Shown here: positions 5,901 through 12,283 of the stretch, one piece after another
How the letters are laid out: the number at the start of each line of letters is the position of its first letter
Position numbering within the stretch: the first letter of the stretch is position 1
Assembly: GCA_001783035.1 (NCBI GenBank)
Contig: MFQK01000020.1
Location: 1-12,283 of the forward strand
Direction of reading: 5' to 3'
DNA length: 12,283 nucleotides
Source of the DNA: Candidatus Magasanikbacteria bacterium RIFCSPLOWO2_02_FULL_44_11
GTDB taxonomy: Bacteria; Patescibacteriota; Patescibacteriia; Magasanikbacterales; GWA2-37-8
The notes under the pieces: generated by a model
Databases searched by the model: none
Told to the model about the DNA's origin: nothing
The model's input: the letters and a program-made list of their open reading frames with translations, nothing else
Translations under genes and position numbers: made by a program

Positions 5901-8900
5901 CGGCTTCGCTGCGGTCGAAAAATTATGGTCCTCGAGTTCGCTTAATGGATAAAGATCCAAAATTGAATAGCCGCTAAAATCTTGTCCTTCCCAACCGACT
6001 TTGCGACTCTTATAGATATTTTCCGACAGGATGTTGCGGCTATAGTCGCTTTTCACATTTGCACACGTTTCACCATTACATAGACTGACGTTATAACAAA
6101 CATCCTTGTACTTACCGGTGGCTTCATCAAAAACAGAGCGGTTCTTGCATCCCAACCATTCGCCGCAAACACGATCAAGGCCGACCTTGATTATGAGGTT
6201 AGCGTCGTTATCTGGTAAAGCTGATTGCGTGGCTGGCACTTTCTTACCGTTTTCATCATTACTTTGTTTGTATAGCCGATTTGAGTTAAAGAATTTATTT
6301 GGGTTACTGGTCTCATTGAACAAGGCGCAACCGAATTTCTGGCTCACCTGGCCGCTGCAATCACCTTCACTGATACGGTTGTCTTTGATGAAATAATACG
6401 CCTGATTATTGTCATTCGGATCTAAAAATTCTGAACATTTATTTTGATTCACCGGACACTCACCCACAAAATTCCGATAGGTCGAGGTATTGCCGGACGA
6501 CCACAATCCATATTCACCGCTGTTTTGGTAATTTAGATAACACGGCTGGTCACCGATATTAATACACCGACTCGCGCCGCAATCGCTGTCCGAAGTGCAA
6601 TATCCAGGCGCGGAATCGTTTGTATTTTCGCATTTTCCGACTCCTTTCCAGAACCAACCGCTGCGATCCTGGCCATTGAAGCGGACATTAGTGCGATAGG
6701 TACAAACTTTCTGGCCGGTTATAGCCGGGTCTTTGAAATATTGGGTGTCGGCGCCATCACTATACGCGTTGCAGCCAACAGCTTCGCTGCGACAGAGCGC
6801 AGTATCGTACAAGGCCGGATCATTTTTGATGGTAGTGGTGACAAACTTCAGACCTCCTGGTGTTAATTGTTGTGCCCCAGCAATCGTACAGCCTAAATCC
6901 ACCCCATTACACGTCCCAGCTTTATTCGCCACCAAATAGATAGGCGCGCTAACCGGTGAATCGGCTGGAACGTAAATAGTCGAGGTGATAAAACGGTCTG
7001 GGACACCTTTCCGAATCTCACTTTCCGAATGGCCGACCATATTCACATAGCAAGCTGTGTCTCCGACCGGGATGACACAGCTATAAGTATCGGCACCGAG
7101 CGTGACTTGCTGGGTCGACCCACCTGCTCCGGTCAGGCGGACGTTATACGCCCGCGGCCCGGCTTCATCCGGCGTGTTAAAGGTTTGTGTTACGGCCGTG
7201 CAACCAATCGCGTTTTCACGACAGAGATAACTGAAGCCGGTCAGGCTGAACGTGCGGTTCGTCGGATCGCGGTATGCTTCGCAGCCCAGGGCTTCACCGG
7301 GTAAATTATCATTCTGATTGCTGTCGCAAATTGGGTCAACTGATAACGACTTTTTAACGAGATACTGCAGCTCGCGTACACCAACCAAGCGGACATTGTC
7401 GAGAAAGATCCGACCGGCGCCGGAAGTGTCGCGGTTAATAAATTTCAGAGTCGCGGTCGAGGAGCCGGTATATTCGAAAGGTCCTAGATGATAGTAGTTC
7501 CAGGTATCGCTCAAGCTGACATAACCAACATCACTGCCGTCGCCGTTTTGTTCACCAAATGTAACCTGCATACTGTTGCTGCCTTTGGCCCAGAAACTTA
7601 AATCATAACTTTGTTGCGCTTGGGCAGACACCGTGCGCACTATTGGCTGTGCCTCGGTGTTGACTGGGTTTGCTACAATGTTGGCATAGGAATGTTCGCC
7701 AACGCGCGTTGATTCGGCTGAAATGACACCATCGGACCAACCATCGTCAGTCGAAACATTTTCAAAATTATCATAAAATACCTCTTGAATATTGTTGCCC
7801 GCATTTCCTTTATACCCTCGACAGGTATCGGCCGCGGCTGAACAACTGCGGCTGTTGCCGGCATTGTTGCTAATAGTTCCCGGCAAGCCCTCGTAAAAAC
7901 AACTGCCATCTCCTCGGTATTCGCCATTTTGGAAACAGACCCCGGGAGCCGCTAATTCGGCATTATCCAAGCGGTACGCCGTGCAGGCCTCGGTTACCGG
8001 AATGGTTTGAGAAAGGAGACGATAATAAATATTTCCCGCTTCATCATTAAACTGGCGGCAATCAAGCGGGGCTATGCCATTTTTGTAGGTGTCCTCCGTG
8101 CAATCAAGATTATGCTGACCAAGCTCGGCGATCGTTTTATAAAAATATTTTGGCGCTCCGATCGGGCCGTTCGCGGTGTCATTGTTGACCACTAAAGTAT
8201 ACGTTTTCAGTTGATAACCACCCTGCACCGCGCCTTCGTAAGTCACGTAGGTTTTACTTTGGACACTTGGCCCCGGTTTAACACATGGCCGCAGATAGGA
8301 GTAATGTTCCACTTGATCACCTGTGCCGGCGCTCAAATTAGTAAAGGCCGAGCATCCCTCTTCTTGGGCGGTACATTTTTGGCCGGATGATGGAATAATA
8401 TAGGCCACGCTCTGGCCATTGGAATAATTACTGGGCATTTCCCGAAAAGCGGCATACCCGACGCATTTAGCGTCACATTGGTCATTCCAAGTGATTTGGC
8501 CATTGGTGACTTCTGCCTTTGTAAAGCGACCTGGAATCTGGGTGCCACCACCCGATTGCGGTGTGTAAAAATTGCAGTTAACTTCGTCGGCAACACAGAC
8601 GCCAGAATAATTGCTACATTCGGCAGCCGGCTCGATCTTGATCAAATCACTTTGCGTCACCGGCCAATCAACAGCAATCGTGCTCGTTTTAGCATCATAA
8701 CATTTCAAATAATCGGGCGCTTTTTTCAAATATAACATTTCGCTTGTTTCGTTCGGATCCTTGACAACTTGGAAAGCCGAACAGCCGGCTGAATTGGCTG
8801 AACAACTAGTCGATATTTTGTTGTTGAAGAAAATACCGCTATTGGTACCATCGCTATTGATACTTGGCGCGACCCAAGCGCCATTTTTCTGGGTCAAACT

Positions 8901-10715
8901 GTAACCGCGGCAACCCACATTTTCTTGGGTGCAGGATTGTCCATCGAGTGTACGCTGTAAATAAGCGACGTTTTGCCCGTTCGCATTGGTAAACGAGCGG
9001 CAGGTCGCGTATTGCTGTTCACATTTTTGGGCATCAAAGCTCCAGGTATTTTTTTCTCGGGTGCAGTAGGCGTAATCATTGCATCGGCCGTTGGTGTCGT
9101 ATGAGACACAGGATTGCAGGTCTACACATTCTTGAAGACGATCAGGCGCGCCACTGGTTATAAGATTCGGACCGTAAACAGAGGCGTTACATTTGGTCGG
9201 TGGCACACGCAGCACCCAGTTTGGATCGATCAAGTGGCAAAATGGTTTCGTTGGATCAGAAACCACATTTCCTTGCGCGTCGAGGGAGCAATTATTAAAT
9301 CCGTTAACCACGTCTCTCAAAGTCCACGGCTTGTCCTGGCTGCTATTTTTTGCGGCGATTTCAAAACCAAGCGGCATAATTCGAAGCTGTCGTAATACCT
9401 GGGCATTGCCATAGCAATAAGCTTTTTGGAAACATTCCTTGTCACTATTGGCGCCATTTTCGTCCGAATAAGGAATAAATTTCCAATCACCGTGGAGCCA
9501 ACCCTTTTCCAACGCTTGAGCAATTGTAACAGGACGATTGGTGTCGGCTTGTCGCAAAGCTAAAATAAGATCGTCGTCCGCGCGGCAATTATAGATATTT
9601 GGCGCGTCGGGACAATTAGCCAACTCCGCTAAAATTTCATAGCTCGGGGGCGGTTTTATTTCTATCGTCTTAATATAGTTAAAAAAACTTTGGGCATATG
9701 CTACTCCTCCACCATTCAGCGAATAATAGGATTTTGAAATATCGCCGGCAACACCTTGATTACAAATGTCACCACCGTAGCCACCGATACAAGCGCCAAA
9801 AGGCAACATACCATTTTCTTGCCAATTTTTTACCATGGTACCGACCAGTGTGTTCAAAAATAACGTCAAGGCCGCGGGAATCACTTTGACATTACCGCTC
9901 GCAAATGCCGCGTCTAACTGTTTCTTATCTTCTGCCTGTTTTTGACTCGGCGTTAAAGCTTTAAATTCTTCTTTCACTAAAGCCGGCGGCGTTTGAACTT
10001 GACCCCCAACTGTTTCTTTACCCTTAAAACCTTCTCCCTCTTGACGCTTGAGCTGGGCAGCCGCTTTCTCGGTAATTATTTTATTGTTGATTTTTTCGGT
10101 GATCTGCCCGTAAGTGCCTAAGCCGCTATTATCTTTAGAGAGCGTCGCATTGAACCGTTTGCCGATCTGATCGGCGCCATATTTACTTTTCCAATTTTCA
10201 TTAGTCCAATTATTTTTGAATTCTTCAAGTGTACATTTTGGCTTGTCCGGCGCGCCGTAGCCGCCGCCGCTCAAAAAATTAGTCCGCAAACCGATTTTCA
10301 TGGCTAAGTCAATCTTCACATCCGGTATTTTACATATATCAAATTCACCTTTGGATAATGCTTCAATAGAAGACGCGGCAGCATCGAAGACTGTATTCTT
10401 CATATAGTCGCCGAAATTTGTTGTATGCGCGAATGGTGTTTGGCCTTTACCGCCGGAAGCGAGCCAAACCGCCGAATCATAGGCAACGCGACGAACTGTG
10501 TAATCAACAGTGCGCATAATCGCGCTTATTGCGAGACCTTTAAGTCCTTCAGAAACTAAACTGCCAATCTCGCTTAGGCCGCGCGGAACGTCGAGCGTGA
10601 CCGACACTGGCAACTGCGCTTGGGCCGGGGCGGGAGAAAAAATTCCAACCAAACTTATCATCACTAAACCGAGAGTGGTGAAGCTGAAGATTATTTTTTT
10701 GAAACCATTAAACAT
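2985..10715 (-). CDS. Giant secreted cysteine-rich multidomain surface protein, 2576 aa
   Basis: Residues 1-33 form a Sec signal peptide (KK, a hydrophobic run, cleavage after AQA33). A helical N-terminal region follows, with an amphipathic stretch near 276-297. From about 565 to 1430 there are ten C-x6-C motifs, mostly followed by x-[AGSE]-[YF] (e.g. SCTQENVGCRGY from C595). Interrupting them, residues 978-1113 resemble a CBM/galactose-binding beta-sandwich (YDNFE at the start, SFWAKG, FLDNVRL at the end). Four C-x4-D-C knots sit at C1373, C1766, C2439 and C2524. A PKD-like domain with DWGDG (2369-2373), DHSY (about 2477) and VHVKDN (about 2513) lies near the end. There is no sortase motif or C-terminal membrane segment. 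The gene starts 3 nt after the TSP3 membrane protein and shows no strong Shine-Dalgarno sequence, so coupling is likely. Its role is probably structural or adhesive at the cell surface. No characterised homologue is recognised. Confidence 0.85.
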   Translation of the reverse strand: MFNGFKKIIFSFTTLGLVMISLVGIFSPAPAQAQLPVSVTLDVPRGLSEIGSLVSEGLKGLAISAIMRTVDYTVRRVAYDSAVWLASGGKGQTPFAHTTNFGDYMKNTVFDAAASSIEALSKGEFDICKIPDVKIDLAMKIGLRTNFLSGGGYGAPDKPKCTLEEFKNNWTNENWKSKYGADQIGKRFNATLSKDNSGLGTYGQITEKINNKIITEKAAAQLKRQEGEGFKGKETVGGQVQTPPALVKEEFKALTPSQKQAEDKKQLDAAFASGNVKVIPAALTLFLNTLVGTMVKNWQENGMLPFGACIGGYGGDICNQGVAGDISKSYYSLNGGGVAYAQSFFNYIKTIEIKPPPSYEILAELANCPDAPNIYNCRADDDLILALRQADTNRPVTIAQALEKGWLHGDWKFIPYSDENGANSDKECFQKAYCYGNAQVLRQLRIMPLGFEIAAKNSSQDKPWTLRDVVNGFNNCSLDAQGNVVSDPTKPFCHLIDPNWVLRVPPTKCNASVYGPNLITSGAPDRLQECVDLQSCVSYDTNGRCNDYAYCTREKNTWSFDAQKCEQQYATCRSFTNANGQNVAYLQRTLDGQSCTQENVGCRGYSLTQKNGAWVAPSINSDGTNSGIFFNNKISTSCSANSAGCSAFQVVKDPNETSEMLYLKKAPDYLKCYDAKTSTIAVDWPVTQSDLIKIEPAAECSNYSGVCVADEVNCNFYTPQSGGGTQIPGRFTKAEVTNGQITWNDQCDAKCVGYAAFREMPSNYSNGQSVAYIIPSSGQKCTAQEEGCSAFTNLSAGTGDQVEHYSYLRPCVKPGPSVQSKTYVTYEGAVQGGYQLKTYTLVVNNDTANGPIGAPKYFYKTIAELGQHNLDCTEDTYKNGIAPLDCRQFNDEAGNIYYRLLSQTIPVTEACTAYRLDNAELAAPGVCFQNGEYRGDGSCFYEGLPGTISNNAGNSRSCSAAADTCRGYKGNAGNNIQEVFYDNFENVSTDDGWSDGVISAESTRVGEHSYANIVANPVNTEAQPIVRTVSAQAQQSYDLSFWAKGSNSMQVTFGEQNGDGSDVGYVSLSDTWNYYHLGPFEYTGSSTATLKFINRDTSGAGRIFLDNVRLVGVRELQYLVKKSLSVDPICDSNQNDNLPGEALGCEAYRDPTNRTFSLTGFSYLCRENAIGCTAVTQTFNTPDEAGPRAYNVRLTGAGGSTQQVTLGADTYSCVIPVGDTACYVNMVGHSESEIRKGVPDRFITSTIYVPADSPVSAPIYLVANKAGTCNGVDLGCTIAGAQQLTPGGLKFVTTTIKNDPALYDTALCRSEAVGCNAYSDGADTQYFKDPAITGQKVCTYRTNVRFNGQDRSGWFWKGVGKCENTNDSAPGYCTSDSDCGASRCINIGDQPCYLNYQNSGEYGLWSSGNTSTYRNFVGECPVNQNKCSEFLDPNDNNQAYYFIKDNRISEGDCSGQVSQKFGCALFNETSNPNKFFNSNRLYKQSNDENGKKVPATQSALPDNDANLIIKVGLDRVCGEWLGCKNRSVFDEATGKYKDVCYNVSLCNGETCANVKSDYSRNILSENIYKSRKVGWEGQDFSGYSILDLYPLSELEDHNFSTAAKPDYRLVYKVKNAKCEVEGSTCVNKHNEQGICKNNACVRSIGGMADSVQVSGAEPQTCRGYPEKDAPFPFTNYIAYKNADYSLAKKCSENANPSSNEHACECDYTKVSYGDTLDKYWRLEKPNQTDGVVSANASLGVNGKYFGVPPGICVGGTNGIKGQEKACLKTADCLDGGTCQQKSGTNELIGYRGYCVEEDSRSTKYGDPTDHTCLTWFPGRTNGLMDLYNQNAKAGYILPSGYDAGPYYCTEKEIWRKPIGQKSGSDFYYDCGGDAKTMKFDGGVDQLINDALQTLVGPTMSFGNAINKIKNAKIKDDDGGECTDYGSLPRAMTPSGNNMYLMDLKASDEDYSPCPDGTETGAITYAGYNAIDNLIDDEDQISLSYTCYKPNEYWLPETSEPIKNNQAAESIDGVQIIEREYRCKIMYKITDRPSEVKAATQNIWKSETLNQITQFANADCDPFGAVGLNRAVLPGDIIVMKSPEEIYNTDLGISLKNNNLLTADFKCLLGVAIPRGISNVFKGEVVHDGSLPAAGTPQTAGTLQNLFGSGMFENNTVQGGYTPAETLIHTETLQKLFARSVAKYVLTGPTFPQPVPDTKQCRVVEGGLFSDYFDVEKNGDPCGEPSVCLKTGAGSTSGDERLNQSNPCAEDQLENLSTEHKAFCNYVCSPDMTGSYTPENYMQQTGIGWDVTAGTAGTNPKAPIVRALGTCRIVGGVEVCREGDEGLTLVTNEASFSSGKVRLTFENSVAMRFFAFADTNHMPIRRVAIDWGDGDEDTYTASGDNFDSGSDGLSAYRNQRGGLAGTCVTTRTDPSVEKRCVITNVFHNNPAEKIITDRDCRAESDCAYTNVCQEEQNSPYFGTILNKTCNKGYFEFKDHSYVCEKQDNDTDIYKKDCPEGGTTVFPNGCCVYKPRVHVKDNWGWCTGTEDCDPSIGKGCYDNGGETRSTDYCDIINNDNIKQKAWVNYSGSVYVAPE
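3150..3611 (-). other. PKD-like domain with a large insertion near the C-terminus of the giant protein
   Basis: The DWGDG strand (2369-2373), the HSY strand (about 2477-2480) and the closing V-x-V-K-D-N strand (about 2513-2518) occur in PKD order. About 100 residues, including a C-x4-D-C knot, separate the first two, where ordinary PKD domains have about 25-35. PKD domains are beta-sandwiches common in surface proteins. Confidence 0.5.
4292..4321 (-). repeat. 12-bp direct repeat with 18-bp period in the giant gene
   Basis: GTGTTCCGGCAG occurs at 4292-4303 and 4310-4321, encoding AGTPQT then AGTLQN on the minus strand. This is a recent-looking six-codon tandem duplication inside a low-complexity hinge. 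Confidence 0.6.
6426..9023 (-). repeat. Ten C-x6-C-x-x-aromatic protein repeats within the giant protein
   Basis: Copies in order include KCEQQYATCRSF, SCTQENVGCRGY, SCSANSAGCSAF, VCVADEVNCNFY, KCTAQEEGCSAF, SCSAAADTCRGY, LCRENAIGCTAV, TCNGVDLGCTIA, LCRSEAVGCNAY and ECPVNQNKCSEF. All ten have exactly six residues between the cysteines. Variants with other spacing (QECVDLQSCVSY, DCSGQVSQKFGCALF) lie around or between them. Spacers between copies vary widely and carry unrelated sequence, so the motif looks like a staple joining beta-rich inserts, presumably as local disulfides. Confidence 0.8.
7377..7784 (-). other. Carbohydrate-binding-like beta-sandwich domain inside the giant protein
   Basis: Residues 978-1113 open with an acidic YDNFE strand, contain LSFWAKGSNSMQV in the middle and WNYYHLGPFEYTG later, and close with IFLDNVRLVGV. 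This order (acidic start, S-x-W-A-K strand, final D-N-V/D-L strand) is typical of CBM_4_9/CBM_6-type and other galactose-binding-like folds. It is the only cysteine-free stretch of this length in the C-x6-C zone. Ligand unknown. Confidence 0.55.
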
Positions 10716-10718
10716 AGG

Positions 10719-11315
10719 CTAGCGAGCGCTCGGGGTAGTTGTGCTTTGTAAAACTTGTTGCATCATAGCGACTATTTGTTGGTCAGTCATTTTATCAATA
10801 ATATCTTTTTTAACTCCGTTCTGAATCAGTAACTGCCGAATGTAGACCGGGTTGCTGATATAGTCGTCCAAATTAACCGGTGACTCTTCTTCGAGCCCAA
10901 AAGTGGATGAGGGAATAACTGCCGCCATTTCAGCCGACTGGTCAGCTGTTTCACATAGCTTATCTTTGGCGCAGAGCGGATTACTTCCTGTCGCTATTTC
11001 AGCCTGATCCGACAGGCCGTCGGAATCGGTATCCGCGAGATACGGGCTGGTCGAATGCAAATAGAGCTCGTCAAAATCATTAAGGCCGTCAAAATCAGTG
11101 TCGCGAAATCGCAGGGCTTCAATAGTATTTACTTCTTCTTGCAAACCTGCCGGCACACTATTGTTGAGCGCGAAGGGTTTATACAAGCGATTGCGAATCT
11201 GCAAAACGCCGAGGCTGATACTCACAACAGCAAAAATGAGCAGCAAACCTAATCCGATTTTCTGCTCATTCGAAAACTTTGCCGCGGACGTTTCCAGCAT
11301 CGGATCGCCGACCAT
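10719..11315 (-). CDS. Membrane-anchored thrombospondin type 3 repeat protein, 198 aa
   Basis: Residues 20-38 form a single hydrophobic helix after a short charged N-terminus, so the bulk should face outward as a signal-anchored protein. Two calcium-binding TSP3 repeats follow: DTDFDGLNDFDE (72-83) and DTDSDGLSDQAE (95-106), with the usual D-x-D-x-D-G spacing and a GSNPL ending typical of this family. A pair of Cys (CAKDKLC) and a helical C-terminal third complete it. It precedes the giant gene by 3 nt, so the two proteins are probably made together, and the calcium-dependent rod may anchor or scaffold the giant protein. ATG 11315 is used; no good Shine-Dalgarno sequence is seen, and the in-frame ATG at 11300 is an alternative. 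Confidence 0.85.
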   Translation of the reverse strand: MVGDPMLETSAAKFSNEQKIGLGLLLIFAVVSISLGVLQIRNRLYKPFALNNSVPAGLQEEVNTIEALRFRDTDFDGLNDFDELYLHSTSPYLADTDSDGLSDQAEIATGSNPLCAKDKLCETADQSAEMAAVIPSSTFGLEEESPVNLDDYISNPVYIRQLLIQNGVKKDIIDKMTDQQIVAMMQQVLQSTTTPSAR

Positions 11316-11330
11316 AAAGACTTAATAAAA

Positions 11331-11347
11331 GTTATAGTTAGTATAAC
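11331..11347 (-). promoter_or_regulatory. Candidate -10 element and small inverted repeat before the TSP3 gene
   Basis: TATACT on the minus strand (11345-11340, five of six) lies 24 nt before the start codon, implying a very short leader without a Shine-Dalgarno sequence. The -35 region is poor (TTATCT at 17 bp spacing). GTTATA/TATAAC (11331-11336 and 11342-11347) forms an inverted repeat over the -10 region. Confidence 0.4.
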
Positions 11348-11377
11348 ACAACTTGACGCGGGAGATAAGTGGATAAC

Positions 11378-11408
11378 AAAAAATTGTCATTCCTACTTTG
11401 GTTTGACA
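11378..11408 (-). terminator. Weak intrinsic terminator candidate after rsmA
   Basis: On the minus strand TGTCA-AA-CC (11408 inward) pairs with GG-AA-TGACA around an AAAGTA loop, followed by A then six T residues (11383-11378). The stem has an A-A internal loop, so termination may be partial, with readthrough into the TSP3-giant unit. Confidence 0.4.
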
Positions 11409-11430
11409 GTGAATAACAAAGAAACATATT

Positions 11431-12283
11431 TTACTTTGTCGGAGAAGTGAAGATGTTACGCTCGAGAAGACAAACTGCCAATTTTTTCCAATGTTCAAGC
11501 GATACTTCCTGAGCCCGGGCGGTCGGGCTAATACCCACCTCTGCCAAACATTCTGCCAGTTCTTTAGCTCGTTGTTTTGGCGCGTACGGCAAGAGATTTT
11601 TGAATAAAAGTTTACGTTTTTGAGCAAAACCGCGCTTTATCAGGCGAAAAAATAAGGCGGTGAAAACATCGTTCGGTTTTTCTCGGTGTGGACGCAAGCA
11701 AATGATCGCCGAGTCGACGGCGGGAGACGGCCAAAATGAACTTCGTGGGACTACCGCTACCAACTTGGGAATGGCGTAATACTGGACCGACAAAGCCAAG
11801 ACTGATAAGTTTCCCGGCTTGGCGCAGATCCGTTCGGCCACTTCTTTTTGGACCATACAAACGATGACCTCCGGTTTTGAAGGCGCCTCTAAAAATAAAC
11901 GGATTACCGCCGACGTGATTTGGTACGGAAGGTTGGCTAATACTTTATATGATGACGAGATTTGAAGGGCATCAAAAGATCGTAAAACATTTCCCCAGCG
12001 AATTTCCAGATTATTTACAGTCCGTTTTTTAATTAGCTCTTGCCAGTAAGGCGCGAGTTTTTTTTCAATTTCAAAACTGATGACTTTACCGGCTCGTTCG
12101 GCAAGCGGCAGGGTGAGCACGCCAAAACCGGAACCAACTTCCACTATGGTATCGTTTTTAGTTACTTCACCCGCTTCAAGCAAAGTAGTGATGACTTCGG
12201 GGTCGAGTAAATAATTTTGTCCGTATTTTTTCGACGGGGTGAGGCCGAATTTTTTACACAATGATAAAAGATAATCAGGATTG
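11431..12283 (-). CDS. rsmA: 16S rRNA dimethyladenosine transferase RsmA (KsgA), start beyond the window edge
   Basis: It methylates two adjacent adenosines in the 3'-terminal hairpin of 16S rRNA with S-adenosylmethionine, a late step in small-subunit assembly. Counting from the first visible residue (Asn1), the family motifs are: PSKKYGQNYLLD (16-27), the SAM-binding loop EVGSGFG (48-54), the ribose-binding Glu71 in SFEIE, the catalytic NLPY (117-120), FWPSPAVDSAI, and the basic GFAQKRKLLFKNL near the C-terminus. The frame is open through the right edge (NPDYLLS before the TTG at 12261), so the true start lies outside. In the usual G-D-x-L motif the Asp is replaced by Asn98 (GNVL). Otherwise the protein looks intact and ends at TAA 11431-11433. 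Confidence 0.93.
   Translation of the reverse strand, partial: NPDYLLSLCKKFGLTPSKKYGQNYLLDPEVITTLLEAGEVTKNDTIVEVGSGFGVLTLPLAERAGKVISFEIEKKLAPYWQELIKKRTVNNLEIRWGNVLRSFDALQISSSYKVLANLPYQITSAVIRLFLEAPSKPEVIVCMVQKEVAERICAKPGNLSVLALSVQYYAIPKLVAVVPRSSFWPSPAVDSAIICLRPHREKPNDVFTALFFRLIKRGFAQKRKLLFKNLLPYAPKQRAKELAECLAEVGISPTARAQEVSLEHWKKLAVCLLERNIFTSPTK

Noticed and set aside
6426..9023. Cysteine repeats as EGF, FeS-ferredoxin or zinc-ribbon motifs
   Set aside because: The spacing C-x6-C with long variable inserts fits none of these (no CxxC pairs or EGF glycine pattern), and the protein is exported.
11322..11627. Minus-strand 101-codon frame overlapping the end of rsmA
   Set aside because: Overlaps the conserved rsmA C-terminus in another frame and runs into the A/T-rich gap; no supporting motif.
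12259..12261. TTG at 12261 as the start of RsmA
   Set aside because: The frame stays open to the window edge with a natural N-terminal extension (NPDYLLS), so the real start is outside.
1..12283. tRNA, rRNA or known riboswitch genes
   Set aside because: No tRNA-like cloverleaf with a TTC-arm signature, no rRNA core sequences and no familiar riboswitch consensus were seen on reading both strands.

Overview
The window looks like a piece of a Patescibacteria (Candidate Phyla Radiation) chromosome, probably a Parcubacteria-type lineage. This is inferred from the style of the proteins (a compact RsmA, a thrombospondin type 3 repeat membrane protein, a multi-kilobase cysteine-rich secreted protein, and an IS3-type transposase of the kind common in such genomes). 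It is not proven by a marker gene. The genetic code appears standard: TGA, TAA and TAG all act as stops.

Right half (2985-12283, minus strand): rsmA (16S rRNA dimethyladenosine transferase, start beyond the right edge) is followed by a short AT-rich gap with a weak terminator and a candidate promoter. Next come a one-pass membrane protein with calcium-binding TSP3 repeats and, only 3 nt later, a 2576-residue Sec-exported protein. The giant protein carries ten regular C-x6-C repeats, four C-x4-D-C knots, a carbohydrate-binding-like beta-sandwich and a split PKD-like domain near its end. The TSP3 protein and the giant protein are very likely one transcription unit and may form a cell-surface assembly. 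A bidirectional intrinsic terminator closes the unit at 2919-2958.

Left part (345-2880): an accessory segment with base composition visibly unlike the giant gene. It holds two divergent genes for exported, lipoprotein-like proteins of unknown function. The plus-strand one has a DGG-repeat linker and a six-cysteine domain. The minus-strand one ends in a hydrophobic Gly/Ala tail and is followed by a small unknown gene. Their shared 416-nt intergenic region is the most information-rich non-coding stretch. It holds a good minus-strand promoter, a 13-bp tandem direct repeat placed just before a plus-strand promoter candidate, alternative short stems, a seven-codon leader ORF with a full Shine-Dalgarno sequence, and a long nested hairpin ahead of the plus-strand gene. 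Together this resembles a regulated or attenuated leader.

Left edge (1-344): the right end of an IS3-family insertion sequence. It keeps its right terminal inverted repeat, but the transposase has lost most of its catalytic core by a clean in-frame deletion, so the element is dead. The IS end and the foreign-looking lipoprotein genes suggest that the region next to the conserved rsmA-TSP3-giant block is a site of gene gain.
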